Shown here: positions 25,291 to 34,560 of the stretch, in pieces
Layout of the letters: every line of letters begins with the position of its first letter
Position numbering within the stretch: position 1 is the stretch's first letter
NCBI GenBank assembly: GCA_016235765.1
Contig: JACRIZ010000036.1
Coordinates: 1-41,699 of the forward strand
Length of the DNA stretch: 41,699 nt
From: Rhodocyclales bacterium
GTDB taxonomy: Bacteria; Pseudomonadota; Gammaproteobacteria; Burkholderiales; Rhodocyclaceae
Direction of reading: 5' to 3'
The notes under the pieces: generated by a model
The model's input: only the letters and a program-made list of their open reading frames with translations
What the model was told of the DNA's origin: nothing
The model's database searches: none
Made by a program: the position numbers and the translations under genes

Positions 25291-25787
25291 GGCCGGTTCC
25301 TCTTGCCGAATAGTTCGACCCAGATCATCAGGATGACGCCGACGGTGATGGAGGAATCGGCGACGTTGAAGGCAGGAAAGTAGTGCTCGTTCCAGTGGAA
25401 GTGCAGGAAGTCGGTCACCGCGCCGATGCGGATGCGGTCGATGACGTTGCCGACCGCGCCGCCGAGAATGAACGCCAGCGAGCTTGCCATCAACCGCTCG
25501 TGCGCATGCTGGCGCAGCAGCGCCACCAGCCAGACGGAGATCGCCAGCGCCAGCACGATGAAGAACCAGCGCTGCCAGCCACCGGCGTCGGCGAGAAAGC
25601 TGAACGAGGCACCGGTATTGAAGAGCAGCGTCACATTGAAGAAGGACGTCACCACCAGGCTCTCGCCGTGATGGAACAGCGTCAGCACCCAGGCCTTGGT
25701 CGCCTGGTCGAGCAGCACGACGAGGCCCGCCAGCACCAGCCAGGGAAAAGTCAGCCGTGGCAGTACGCCACCTTTAGGCGAATTCAC
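25287..25787 (-). CDS. lspA: Lipoprotein signal peptidase
   Basis: Inner-membrane aspartyl protease that removes signal peptides from prolipoproteins. 166 residues with four transmembrane helices. Family blocks: [46 protein letters not shown] (first catalytic Asp), and [18 protein letters not shown] (second catalytic Asp). GTG 25787 is the only in-frame start near the expected N-terminus; it lies inside the end of ileS (14-nt overlap). Residues 4-14 are encoded by a copy of the dispersed repeat. Confidence 0.95.
   Translation of the reverse strand: MNSPKGGVLPRLTFPWLVLAGLVVLLDQATKAWVLTLFHHGESLVVTSFFNVTLLFNTGASFSFLADAGGWQRWFFIVLALAISVWLVALLRQHAHERLMASSLAFILGGAVGNVIDRIRIGAVTDFLHFHWNEHYFPAFNVADSSITVGVILMIWVELFGKRNRP
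25746..25772 (+). repeat. Dispersed repeat copy 2 (5' end of lspA)
   Basis: 27 bp beginning AAAAGTCAGCCGTGG and ending GTACGCCACC; GTGGC and GCCAC within it form a 5-bp inverted repeat around a 5-nt centre. Starts 2 bp beyond the ileS stop codon, within the variable N-terminus of LspA. Differs from copy 3 at two of 27 positions. Confidence 0.75.
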
Positions 25788-28551
25788 GGGCTTCGCCGCT
25801 GCCGAACAGGTTGTCGGCGCAGCGACCGCACAGTTCGGGGTGTTCCGCCGCGTGCGCATGCGTGCCGACATCGGCGCGCCAGTGCCAGCAGCGGGCGCAC
25901 TTCCGGTGCGCGCTCGGCGTCGCGATGATCGCCTCGGCACCCACGTCGGCCGCCTTGACCAGCGTCGTCTTCGAACAGATCAGCACGAAGCGCAGGTCGT
26001 CTGCCAGGCTGGCCAGCAATTCGTGCTTGGCCCCGCTGGCGCGGATCTCGACCTCGGCTTGCAGCGAGGAGCCGATCTTGCCTTCGGTGCGGACGTCTTC
26101 CAGCACCTTCACGACATCGGCGCGGATTTCGCGAATGCCCTGCCAACGCGACAGCAGCTCAGCTTCGCCGGCCTGGGCGGGCAGTTCGTTCCATGTCGTG
26201 GTCATGACGGTGTCGCCTGCACCGGCAATGGCCCAGATCTCTTCGGCCGTGAAGGCCATGATCGGCGCCATCAGGCGCGTCAGCGTCTGCACGATGTGCC
26301 ATAGCGCGCTCTGCGCGGCGCGGCGCGAACGCGAATCCCCGGCCGACGTGTAGAGGCGGTCCTTGAGGATATCGACGTAGAAGGCGCCGAGGTCCTGGCC
26401 GCAGAAGCTTTGCAGGCCCTGCACGACCTTGTGGAACTCATAGCGTTCGTAGTCGGCGACGCACTGCGCCTGCAAGGCGCGCGTCATCGCCAGGGCGTAA
26501 CGATCGATCTCCAGCCACTGCTCGACCGGCAGCATGTCCCTGGCCGGATCGAAGTCCGCCGTGTTGGCGAGCAGGAACTTGAGCGTGTTGCGCAGGCGGC
26601 GATAAATTTCGACCACGCGATCGAGGATCTCCTTCGAGATCGTCAGTTCGCCGGAGTAGTCGGTGGCCGCGACCCAGAGGCGCAGGATCTCCGCGCCCAT
26701 CTTGTCGGACACTTCCTGCGGTGCGACGACGTTGCCCTTGGACTTGGACATCTTCATGCCCTTGCCGTCGACCACGAAGCCGTGGGTCAGCAGCGCCTTG
26801 TAGGGCGCGCGGCCATCGATGGCGCAGCCGGTCAGCAGCGAGGAATGGAACCAGCCGCGATGCTGGTCGGACCCTTCGAGGTAGAGGTCGGCCGGATAGC
26901 CGCAGGCATCCGCATGCGAGCCGCGCATCACGCTCGAATGGGTGGTGCCGGAATCGAACCAGACGTCGAGCGTGTCGCCCATCTTCGTGTAACGATCGGC
27001 CTCGGCACCGAGCAGCTCCTTGGCGTCGAGCGCGAACCAGGCTTCGATGCCGCCCTGCTCGACGCGCTTGGCCACTTGCTCGATCAGTTCCGGCGTGCGC
27101 GGATGCGGCTCGCCCGTTTCCTTGTCGAGGAAGAAGGGAATCGGCACACCCCAGTTGCGCTGGCGGGAAACGCACCAGTCGGGGCGGTTGGCGATCATGG
27201 CGTTGAGCCGCGCCTTTCCCCAGCTCGGGAAGAACTGCGTGTCCTCGATGGCCTGCAGTGCCGTGTTGCGGAGGCTGACTTTCTGTTCGCCGTCCATGCG
27301 CACGAACCACTGCGTGGTGGCGCGGAAGATGATCGGCGTCTTGTGGCGCCAGCAGTGCGGATAGCTGTGCTGGATCTTCGTGTGCAGCAGCAGCACGCCC
27401 TTGGTCGCCAGCGTTTCGATGACCTTGGGGTTCGCTTCCCAGACGCTCAGGCCCGCGAAAAGCGGCGTCGCGGCGATGAACTTGCCATCGTCGCCGACCG
27501 GATTGTCGATCGGCAGGCCGTAGCGGCTGCCGACGTAGTAGTCGTCCACGCCGTGGGCCGGCGCGGTGTGCACCAGGCCGGTACCGGCTTCCAGCGTCAC
27601 GTGGCTGCCGACGATCATCGGCACCTGGCGCTCCTGGAACGGGTGATCAAGCTTCAGGCCTTCCAGCTTGGTGCCGGTGGTCGAGGCAATGGTCTTGCCA
27701 TGCAGGCCGTAGCGCGCCAGCGAAGACTCGACTAGGTCGCGCGTCAGGATCAGCAGGCCCTTTTCGGTTTCGACCAGGTCGTAGATGAAATCGGGGTGCG
27801 CGCACACCGCCTGGTTGGCCGGCAGCGTCCAGGGCGTGGTGGTCCAGATCACCGCGTAGGCCGGATGCTTGATGCCGACGCCGAAGATCTCGCGCAACTT
27901 GTCCATGTCGGCGACCGGGAAGCCGACGTCGATGGCATCCGAACTCTTGTCCTCGTACTCGACCTCGGCTTCGGCCAACGCCGAGTGGCAATCGAGGCAC
28001 CAGTTCACCGGCTTCAGGCCGCGATAGAGGTGGCCGGCCTGGCGCATCTTCTCGAGGGCGCGAATCTCGTCGGCTTCGGTCTTGAAGTTCATCGTGGTGT
28101 AGGGGTTGTCCCACTCGCCGAGCACGCCGAGGCGGATGAAGTCCTTCTTCTGCCGCTCGATTTGCTCGGTGGCAAAGGTACGACACAACTCGCGTACCTT
28201 GTTGCCTTCGAGGTGCTTGCCGTGCTTCTTCTCGATCTGGTGCTCGATGGGCAGGCCGTGGCAGTCCCAGCCCGGCACATAGGGCGCGTCGAAGCCGGCC
28301 AGCGTGCGGGCGCGGACGATGATGTCCTTGAGTATCTTGTTCACCGCGTGGCCGATGTGGATGTCGCCGTTGGCATAGGGCGGGCCGTCGTGCAGCACGA
28401 AGCGAGGCCTGCCCTGTGATGCCGCACGGATCTGCTGGTAGATCTTCCTCTCCTGCCACTGCTTGACCCAACCCGGTTCGCGCTTGGCGAGGTCGCCGCG
28501 CATCGGGAAGGGCGTATCGGGCATGTTGAGAGTGGACTTGTAATCAGCCAT
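25774..28551 (-). CDS. ileS: Isoleucyl-tRNA synthetase
   Basis: Class I aminoacyl-tRNA synthetase that charges tRNA-Ile, 925 residues. The HIGH motif appears as [13 protein letters not shown], the KMSKS motif as [11 protein letters not shown]. The CP1 editing domain contains the [13 protein letters not shown] and THTAPAHG blocks. The C-terminal zinc finger is [12 protein letters not shown]...CGRC. ATG 28551 ([19 protein letters not shown]) is the conserved start; it overlaps the end of ribF by 8 nt. Confidence 0.98.
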   Translation of the reverse strand: MADYKSTLNMPDTPFPMRGDLAKREPGWVKQWQERKIYQQIRAASQGRPRFVLHDGPPYANGDIHIGHAVNKILKDIIVRARTLAGFDAPYVPGWDCHGLPIEHQIEKKHGKHLEGNKVRELCRTFATEQIERQKKDFIRLGVLGEWDNPYTTMNFKTEADEIRALEKMRQAGHLYRGLKPVNWCLDCHSALAEAEVEYEDKSSDAIDVGFPVADMDKLREIFGVGIKHPAYAVIWTTTPWTLPANQAVCAHPDFIYDLVETEKGLLILTRDLVESSLARYGLHGKTIASTTGTKLEGLKLDHPFQERQVPMIVGSHVTLEAGTGLVHTAPAHGVDDYYVGSRYGLPIDNPVGDDGKFIAATPLFAGLSVWEANPKVIETLATKGVLLLHTKIQHSYPHCWRHKTPIIFRATTQWFVRMDGEQKVSLRNTALQAIEDTQFFPSWGKARLNAMIANRPDWCVSRQRNWGVPIPFFLDKETGEPHPRTPELIEQVAKRVEQGGIEAWFALDAKELLGAEADRYTKMGDTLDVWFDSGTTHSSVMRGSHADACGYPADLYLEGSDQHRGWFHSSLLTGCAIDGRAPYKALLTHGFVVDGKGMKMSKSKGNVVAPQEVSDKMGAEILRLWVAATDYSGELTISKEILDRVVEIYRRLRNTLKFLLANTADFDPARDMLPVEQWLEIDRYALAMTRALQAQCVADYERYEFHKVVQGLQSFCGQDLGAFYVDILKDRLYTSAGDSRSRRAAQSALWHIVQTLTRLMAPIMAFTAEEIWAIAGAGDTVMTTTWNELPAQAGEAELLSRWQGIREIRADVVKVLEDVRTEGKIGSSLQAEVEIRASGAKHELLASLADDLRFVLICSKTTLVKAADVGAEAIIATPSAHRKCARCWHWRADVGTHAHAAEHPELCGRCADNLFGSGEAREFA

Positions 28552-29479
28552 GGTGAATGCCTGCAAAGTAAGCTCGGGTTGCGTCCACATCGCGCGCGAT
28601 CTGCGCCGACAGCGCATCGAGGGAAGCGAACTTCATCTCGTCGCGCAACTTGTGAAGAAAATGCACCGTTACGTGCTCGCCGTAGATCCGGCGGTCGAAA
28701 TCGAGCAGGTGCACTTCGAGAACGGGCTTGAGCGCATCGCCCAGCGTCGGCCGCACGCCGAGGCTGGCGGCGCCGGGCAGGTGGCGCTTGTCGACGCCGC
28801 TGACCGTCACCGCGAACACGCCGGTGAGCGCCACGCGCTTGCGCTTCAACTGGATGTTCGCCGTCGGATAGCCGATGCGCGCCCCGATCTTGTTGCCATG
28901 CACGACGCGTCCGGAGATGTTGTAGGGGCGGCCCAGGAGGCGCGCCGCATGCTCCAGGTCGCCCTCTGCCAGCGCCTCGCGCACCGCGGAACTCGACACG
29001 CGCTCGGCGTCGATGTCGATGGTGTGCATCGCCTCGACGCCAAAACCATGCGCCTCGCCAGCCTGGCGCAGCATCTCGAAATCGCCCGTGCGGCCGCGGC
29101 CGAAGCGAAAGTCGTCGCCGATGATCAAGTGCTTCACGGCCAGGCCGCGCACCAGCACCTTTTCGATGAACTCCTCGGCCGTCAACGCCGCCAGCTTGCG
29201 GCTGAAATGCAGCACGAAGGTACGCCCGATGCCGTTCGCTGCCAGCAGGCCGAGCTTTTCACGGAGGCTGGTCAGGCGCGCCGGCGCCTGCTCGGGCGTG
29301 AACAGCTCGCGCGGATGCGGCTCGAAGGTCATCACCGAGGCGGGCAGGCCAAGCTCCTTCGCCTTGCCGGTCAGGCGTTCCAGCAAGGCGCGATGGCCCA
29401 GGTGCAGGCCATCGAAATTGCCGATGGCCAGTACGGTCGGGGACGTCGCCCGGTCGGGAACGGTACGAAAAACCAGCAT
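28544..29479 (-). CDS. ribF: Bifunctional riboflavin kinase / FMN adenylyltransferase
   Basis: Makes FMN and FAD. 311 residues: N-terminal nucleotidyltransferase with [14 protein letters not shown] and ISSTxVR-like [17 protein letters not shown]-terminal riboflavin kinase with [23 protein letters not shown] 29479. First gene of the minus-strand operon running to ispH. Divergent to korA across a 232-bp AT-rich gap. Confidence 0.97.
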   Translation of the reverse strand: MLVFRTVPDRATSPTVLAIGNFDGLHLGHRALLERLTGKAKELGLPASVMTFEPHPRELFTPEQAPARLTSLREKLGLLAANGIGRTFVLHFSRKLAALTAEEFIEKVLVRGLAVKHLIIGDDFRFGRGRTGDFEMLRQAGEAHGFGVEAMHTIDIDAERVSSSAVREALAEGDLEHAARLLGRPYNISGRVVHGNKIGARIGYPTANIQLKRKRVALTGVFAVTVSGVDKRHLPGAASLGVRPTLGDALKPVLEVHLLDFDRRIYGEHVTVHFLHKLRDEMKFASLDALSAQIARDVDATRAYFAGIHHG

Positions 29480-29593
29480 GCCGCGGTGCCTGAGGAAAAG
29501 AGGCGGATTATATCAACCGCCCACGGCCCTTCCGGTCCGGCAGAACCACATTCCCATCAAGTCATCGAAACTATCGATGGCCCTACCCCCGGT

Positions 29594-29634
29594 GCAACCT
29601 ATAATGTTGCAAGTATTTGACTTAATTATATAAA
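29594..29634 (+). promoter_or_regulatory. Promoter region of korA with inverted repeat
   Basis: Minus-35 TTGCAA (29607-29612) and minus-10 TATAAA (29629-29634), 16-bp spacer, predict a start near 29641 and a 70-nt leader. An inverted repeat GCAAC-N7-GTTGC (29594-29610) overlaps the minus-35 and may be an operator. The surrounding 60 bp is unusually AT-rich for this genome and probably also carries the ribF promoter. Confidence 0.5.
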
Positions 29635-29711
29635 TAATCCTTTATCGTTACCATCAGGGTAAGCTTATAGCTGCCGCCCAATGTCACGATCTGGGGGACA
29701 GGAGCGCGGTC

Positions 29712-31427
29712 GTGACCAAGCACGATCTCATCATTCGGATTGCCGGCGAAGGCGGTGAAGGCATCATCTCCGCCGGCGACATGATCACCCAGGCCTGCGC
29801 AAGGGCGGGGCTGGACGTCTACACCTTCAAGACCTTCCCGGCGGAGATCAAGGGCGGCTACGCGATGTACCAGTTGCGCGCCAGCTCGGAGCGCCTGTAC
29901 AACCAGGGCGACAGCTTCGACGTCCTCTGCGCCTTCAACGGCGAAGCCTATGATCTCAACCACACGCGCCTGCAGCCAGGCACGGTACTGGTCTATGACT
30001 CGCCCGGCGGCGACTTCGAGCCTGACATCCCGGAAGGCGTGCACGCGTACCCGATCCCGATGACCGCGACGGCCAAGGACTTGAAGAGTCCGCGCGCCAA
30101 GAATATGGTCGCCCTGGGCGCACTGTCGCAACTGTTCGACATCCCCGAGGCCTCGTTGCGCGAGGTGATCGCCGCCAAGTTCGCCCGCAAGGGCGACACC
30201 GTGGTCCAGGCCAATCTCACCGCATTCGCGCAGGGCCGGGCGCTCGCCGCCGCGCAGACCAAGACCGATGCCTACGCCGTCGAGCACGCCAAGGAGAAGC
30301 GCGACGTGGTCGTGATGTCGGGCAACCACGCGATCGGCCTCGGCGCGCTGATCGCCGGCCTCGACTTCTACTCCGCCTACCCGATCACCCCCGCCACCGA
30401 AATCGCGCAATACGTCGCCAGGCACCTGCCCAAGCGCGGCGGCACGCTGATCCAGGCCGAGGACGAGATCGCCTCGATCTCGCAGGTGGTCGGTGCCTCC
30501 TATGCCGGCAAGAAGGCGATGACCGCCACTTCCGGCCCCGGCCTGTCGCTGATGAGCGAAATGCTCGGCATGGCCTTCATGAGCGAAACGCCCTGCGTGG
30601 TCGTCGACGTGCAGCGCGGCGGCCCGTCCACCGGCCTGCCGACCAAGCACGAGCAGTCCGACCTTTTCCTCGCCGTGCACGGCTCGCACGGCGACGCCGG
30701 TCGCATCGTGCTGGCGGTGGAAAGCGTGCAGGACTGCATCGGCCTCACCGTGCAGGCCTTCAACCTCGCCGAGAAATACCAGGTGCCGGTGCTGCTGCTC
30801 TCCGACGGCTCCTTGGCCTTCTCGACGCAGACCATCCCCTATCCCGATCCCGACAGCTACCAGAAGGTCGAGCGCAAGCGCTGGGACGGCGAGGGCGAGT
30901 ACAAGCGCTATGCGCAGACCGAAGACCACATCTCGCCGATGGCCGATCCCGGCACCCACGGCGCCACCCACATCGCCACCGGTCTGGAGCACAACGAACT
31001 GGGCATGCCCAACTACACGCCGGCCAACCACGAAGCGATGCAGGCCAAGCGCTTCGGCAAGCTCAAGGACGTCGTCACCGACTTCCCGGCAGCCGAAATC
31101 GATGGCGACGGCGAAGCGGAGCTGGGCATCATCGCCTGGGGCAGCAGCATCGGCGTCGTGCGCGAAGCGGTACAGCGCCTGCGCGACGAAGGCCGCAAGG
31201 TGAAAGGCTTCTATCCCAAGCTGCTCTGTCCTTTGCCGGCCGGGCAGTTCGAGGCCTTTGGCGCCACCTGCGGACGCTTGCTGATTCCGGAAGTGAATTA
31301 CCAGGGCCAGCTCGCGCATTTCGTGCGCGCCGAAACATCGCTTCGCCCCGAGTCTTACACCGTCTGCGGCGGACTGCCCTTCACGCCCGGCATGATCGTT
31401 CGCAAGGTCAAGGAGATGCTCGCATGA
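29712..31427 (+). CDS. korA: 2-oxoglutarate:ferredoxin oxidoreductase, fused gamma-alpha subunit
   Basis: Part of the TPP- and Fe-S-dependent enzyme that converts 2-oxoglutarate and CoA to succinyl-CoA, CO2 and reduced ferredoxin. 571 residues. Residues 1 to about 185 form the gamma domain (IRIAGEGGEGIISAGDMI, FPAEIKGGYAMYQLR); about 195-571 form the alpha domain (GNHAIGLGALIAGLDFYSAYPITPATEI, EDEIASISQVVGASYAGKKAMTATSGPGLSLM, RGGPSTGLPTKHEQSDL). The fused architecture and the KorB partner match the Thauera/Azoarcus KGOR, which supplies electrons to benzoyl-CoA reductase. Start GTG 29712 with AGGAG 9 nt upstream. Overlaps korB as ATGA. Confidence 0.9.
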   Translation: MTKHDLIIRIAGEGGEGIISAGDMITQACARAGLDVYTFKTFPAEIKGGYAMYQLRASSERLYNQGDSFDVLCAFNGEAYDLNHTRLQPGTVLVYDSPGGDFEPDIPEGVHAYPIPMTATAKDLKSPRAKNMVALGALSQLFDIPEASLREVIAAKFARKGDTVVQANLTAFAQGRALAAAQTKTDAYAVEHAKEKRDVVVMSGNHAIGLGALIAGLDFYSAYPITPATEIAQYVARHLPKRGGTLIQAEDEIASISQVVGASYAGKKAMTATSGPGLSLMSEMLGMAFMSETPCVVVDVQRGGPSTGLPTKHEQSDLFLAVHGSHGDAGRIVLAVESVQDCIGLTVQAFNLAEKYQVPVLLLSDGSLAFSTQTIPYPDPDSYQKVERKRWDGEGEYKRYAQTEDHISPMADPGTHGATHIATGLEHNELGMPNYTPANHEAMQAKRFGKLKDVVTDFPAAEIDGDGEAELGIIAWGSSIGVVREAVQRLRDEGRKVKGFYPKLLCPLPAGQFEAFGATCGRLLIPEVNYQGQLAHFVRAETSLRPESYTVCGGLPFTPGMIVRKVKEMLA

Positions 31428-32329
31428 ACGCGCCCCATCCCGTCCTCCATCCGCAAACGCACCTGCACAAGGTCGCGCTCCAGTCCAAGGAATACAAGGA
31501 CAACGTCAATCCCTTCTGGTGCCCCGGCTGCGGCCACCACGGCGTGCTGACCAGCCTCCTGCGCGCGCTCTCGGAAGTCGGCGTCGATCCGAACTTCCTG
31601 GTGAACATCTCCGGCATCGGCTGTTCCTCGCGGCTGCCCTACTTCGTCAAGTCGTACAAGATGCACACCCTGCACGGCCGCGCCGGCCCGGTCGCCACGG
31701 GGGCGCAACTGGCGCGTCCCGACCTCGCCATCGTCGTCAGCGGCGGCGACGGCGACGGCTTCTCGATCGGCGGCGGCCACATGCCGCACCTGGCGCGCAA
31801 GAACGTGAACGTCACCTACGTGCTGATGGACAACCATGTGTACGGCCTCACCAAATGCCAGGCCTCGCCCACCTCGCGGCGCGAGATGAAGACCGTCACC
31901 ACGCCCTACGGCGGCGTCGAGGAGCCGCTCGACCCCGTGCTGTACATGCTCACCTACGGCGCCAGCTACGTCGCCCAGTCCTATGCCGCCAACGCCAAGC
32001 TGACGACGCGCCTGATCAAGGAAGGCATGGAGCACAAGGGCTTCGCCTTCATCAACGTGCTCTCGCACTGCCCGACCTTCAACGAAGTCGACGATGCGAA
32101 GAGCTTCAAGGAAGCCAGCGACGAAGTGACCGCCGAACACGACGTCACCGATCTCGACGCCGCGATGCACGTCGTGAACATGGCGACGCGTGCCGGCCGC
32201 ATTCCGACCGGCCTGCTCTACAAGGTCGAGCGGCCGACGCTCGATGAGCGCATGGCGGAACTGGTGCAGCGTGTCGGCGGCCACGCCGACTATGACCTGA
32301 AGCAGATCATCGATCTTTCTCGTCCGTAG
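31424..32329 (+). CDS. korB: 2-oxoglutarate:ferredoxin oxidoreductase, beta subunit
   Basis: TPP-binding subunit, 301 residues. Cysteines of the [4Fe-4S] cluster: WCPGCG (C33, C36), GIGCSS (C67) and a late one in LSHCPTFN. The TPP motif runs from GGDGDG (108-112) to MDNHVYGLTKCQASPTS. ATG 31424 overlaps the korA stop. No separate delta (2[4Fe-4S] ferredoxin) subunit or ferredoxin gene is present, but the next gene encodes a multi-cluster Fe-S protein 10 nt downstream. Specificity for 2-oxoglutarate over pyruvate is inferred from overall similarity. Confidence 0.9.
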   Translation: MNAPHPVLHPQTHLHKVALQSKEYKDNVNPFWCPGCGHHGVLTSLLRALSEVGVDPNFLVNISGIGCSSRLPYFVKSYKMHTLHGRAGPVATGAQLARPDLAIVVSGGDGDGFSIGGGHMPHLARKNVNVTYVLMDNHVYGLTKCQASPTSRREMKTVTTPYGGVEEPLDPVLYMLTYGASYVAQSYAANAKLTTRLIKEGMEHKGFAFINVLSHCPTFNEVDDAKSFKEASDEVTAEHDVTDLDAAMHVVNMATRAGRIPTGLLYKVERPTLDERMAELVQRVGGHADYDLKQIIDLSRP

Positions 32330-32339
32330 GCGTCCGAAA

Positions 32340-32960
32340 ATGGAAGGCGCCGTCGAGTTCGACCTGACCATCAACGGCCAATGCGCCCAGGCGCATGCCG
32401 GCATGACGGTCGTCGAGGCCGCCTGGCGCAACGGCGTGCCGCGCGTGCGGGGCGTCGGCTGCCTGGAAGGCGTGTGCGGTTCCTGCCGCATCCTGCTGCG
32501 CCATGACGGCGAGGTCACCGTTGCGCTGGCCTGCCAGACCTTCGTGCAGCCCGGCATGGAAGTGGTGTTCCTGCCGCCGCAATCTGCACCGCGCCACCAT
32601 TACGACATCGACGAGTTCGAGGATAGCTGGAGCATCCAGTCGCGTTTCCACGAGATATTTCCGGAAGCGGCGCGCTGCCGCCATTGCCACGGCTGCGTCG
32701 TCTCCTGCCCCAAGGGCATCAAGGTCGAGGAAGCGATCATGCTCGCCGCCACAGGACGCTTCCGCGACGCCGGCGAGATGTTCTTCGAGTGCGTGATGTG
32801 CGAACTGTGCGACAACGCCTGCCCGGAGCAGATCGCCCCGGCGCACGTCGGACTGTTCTGCCGTCGCATCACCGCGCACTTCCACTTGCGGCCGCCCAAC
32901 CTGATCCATCGCCTCGAGGAACTGCGCCAGAGCAAGCAGGGCCGTGGCAGCCATGACTAG
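32340..32960 (+). CDS. SdhB/FrdB-like iron-sulfur protein with one 2Fe-2S and two 4Fe-4S motifs
   Basis: A 206-residue soluble electron-transfer protein. The N-terminal plant-type [2Fe-2S] domain has C41, C46, C49 and C65 (GCLEGVCGSC ... ACQT). The C-terminal domain has two complete CxxCxxCxxxCP groups at 113-123 and 151-161. True SdhB/FrdB carries a [3Fe-4S] site in place of one of these; here all ligands for a second [4Fe-4S] are present, closer to the heterodisulfide-reductase/thiol:fumarate-reductase type. It starts 10 nt after korB and overlaps the flavoprotein start by 8 nt. Likely the electron wire between KorAB, the flavoprotein and the NuoF-like protein; this is inference. Confidence 0.8.
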   Translation: MEGAVEFDLTINGQCAQAHAGMTVVEAAWRNGVPRVRGVGCLEGVCGSCRILLRHDGEVTVALACQTFVQPGMEVVFLPPQSAPRHHYDIDEFEDSWSIQSRFHEIFPEAARCRHCHGCVVSCPKGIKVEEAIMLAATGRFRDAGEMFFECVMCELCDNACPEQIAPAHVGLFCRRITAHFHLRPPNLIHRLEELRQSKQGRGSHD

Positions 32961-34560
32961 AGCGACCCAGGCCATCTCGCTCGCCGAAGCGCGCGCCCGC
33001 TACCAGCCCGACGCCGAGCTGGCACCGCTGCCGGCGATGATCGACCCGGACACGCTACTGGCCGCCTTCCATCCCGACCACCTGCGCGGCAGCGTGGTCA
33101 AACTCGTCATCGGCGCCAACGCCGGCGACAGTTGCCAGCACGAACTCGCCGACCTGCTGCAAGCCGAGGCCGTCATCGACGAGGCCGACCTGGCCGGCAC
33201 GCCCGTCACCGATTGCGACGTGCTGGTCATCGGCGGCGGCGGGGCAGGCTGCGCGGCGGCGCTGGCTGCGGCCGAGCGCGGCGCCAGCGTCATCCTCGCC
33301 ACCAAGCTACGCCTGGGCGACAGCAACACCGTCATGGCCGAAGGCGGCATCCAGGCCGCCATCGAACCCGAGGACAGCCTGCAGCGCCACGTGCAGGACA
33401 CGCTGCGCGGCGGCCACCACGCCGGCGATCCAGCGCTCGTCGCGGCGATGGTCGAGGATGGCCCGGACGTGATCCGCTGGCTGATCCGCCAGGGCATGCA
33501 GTTCGAGCAGACCGCCGGCGGCAACCTGCACACGCGCAAGGCCGGCGGCCTCTCGACCGCGCGCATTGTCCACTGCCGCGACTACACGGGACTGGAGATG
33601 ATGCGCGTGCTGCGCGAAGCGGTGATCCAGCATCGCGCCATCGAGGTCTGGGAACAGAGCCCCGCCATCGAACTGCTCTCCAACGAGCGCGGCCAGAAAT
33701 GCGTCGGTGCGGTCCTTTCCTCGCTGGCCGACGGCCGGCTGCGCATCGTCCGCACGCGCTCGGTGATCCTGGCCACGGGCGGCATCGGCCGGCTGCACCT
33801 GAACGGCTTCCCGACTTCCAATCATCTCGGCGCCACCGGCGATGGTTTGGTGCTCGCCTACCGCATCGGCGCCAAATTGCGCGACCTCGATTCCTTCCAG
33901 TACCACCCGACCGGGCTGGTCTATCCGCCGCACCTGTCGGGCAAGCTGGTCACCGAAGGCGTGCGTGCCGCCGGCGCGCTGCTGCTCAATGCCGATGGCC
34001 AGCGCTTCGTCGATGAACTGGCGCCGCGCGATGTCGTCTCCGCTGCCATCCTGCGCGAAGTGCGCGCAGGCCGCGGCATCCGCAGCCCGCGCCTCGACAA
34101 GGAACGCTACGGCGTCTGGCTCGATACGCCGCGCCTGGAGCGGGCGCAGCCCGGCCTGCTGGAACGCCAGTTCCCGAAACTGCTCGGCCGCACCCGCGGC
34201 GCCGGGCTCGACCCGCGCGTCGATCCGCTGCTGGTGCACCCGACGCTGCATTACCAGAACGGCGGCGCCGTCATCGACGTCGATGGCGCCACCACCGTGC
34301 CGGGCCTTTACGCCGTCGGCGAAGTCTCGGGCGGCATCCACGGCCGCAACCGCATCATGGGCAACGCGTTGCTCGAGATCATCGGCTTCGGCCGCCGCGC
34401 CGGCGTCGCCGCAATTTCGGACCGCGATCGCGGTCCGAAGAAGGTGACGCTGGAGCACGTCAATCGCATGCGCCGCGCGCTGACGCTGGCCGGCATGCCG
34501 ATGATGCGCAAGGCGCCGCAGGTCCTGCCGCCCTACGCGGGAGGCGTATGGGGCCGCTGA
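32953..34560 (+). CDS. Fumarate reductase/succinate dehydrogenase-like FAD flavoprotein
   Basis: A 535-residue flavoprotein of the SdhA/FrdA/NadB family preceded by an extra N-terminal domain of about 85 residues that I do not recognise. FAD-binding VIGGGGAGCAAA is at 92-103. The family's fumarate-site residues are present: HPTG (318-321), TEGVR (334-338), HYQNGG (433-438), and the GRNRIMGN Arg (464-471). The segment that carries the covalent-FAD His in SdhA (SHT) reads SNT here, so FAD is probably non-covalent, as in NadB and soluble fumarate reductases. ATG 32953 overlaps the Fe-S gene by 8 nt; GTG 32944 is possible. It contains a perfect 24-bp palindrome near its end. The real substrate is unknown. 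Confidence 0.8.
   Translation: MTRATQAISLAEARARYQPDAELAPLPAMIDPDTLLAAFHPDHLRGSVVKLVIGANAGDSCQHELADLLQAEAVIDEADLAGTPVTDCDVLVIGGGGAGCAAALAAAERGASVILATKLRLGDSNTVMAEGGIQAAIEPEDSLQRHVQDTLRGGHHAGDPALVAAMVEDGPDVIRWLIRQGMQFEQTAGGNLHTRKAGGLSTARIVHCRDYTGLEMMRVLREAVIQHRAIEVWEQSPAIELLSNERGQKCVGAVLSSLADGRLRIVRTRSVILATGGIGRLHLNGFPTSNHLGATGDGLVLAYRIGAKLRDLDSFQYHPTGLVYPPHLSGKLVTEGVRAAGALLLNADGQRFVDELAPRDVVSAAILREVRAGRGIRSPRLDKERYGVWLDTPRLERAQPGLLERQFPKLLGRTRGAGLDPRVDPLLVHPTLHYQNGGAVIDVDGATTVPGLYAVGEVSGGIHGRNRIMGNALLEIIGFGRRAGVAAISDRDRGPKKVTLEHVNRMRRALTLAGMPMMRKAPQVLPPYAGGVWGR
34416..34439. repeat. Perfect 24-bp palindrome inside the flavoprotein gene
   Basis: TTCGGACCGCGA followed immediately by its reverse complement TCGCGGTCCGAA. 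It encodes the segment ISDRDRGPK in the linker after the last FAD-contacting helix, a place tolerant to insertion. No further copy was noticed in the window. Confidence 0.85.

Noticed and set aside
27261-27290. AAAGTCAGCC on the minus strand in ileS, like the start of the dispersed repeat.
   Set aside because: Only the first 10 bases match; the rest encodes the ordinary KVSLRNTAL segment of IleS.
29622-31319. Open frame of 565 codons on the minus strand opposite korA.
   Set aside because: Shadow of korA, which has clear family motifs along its full length.
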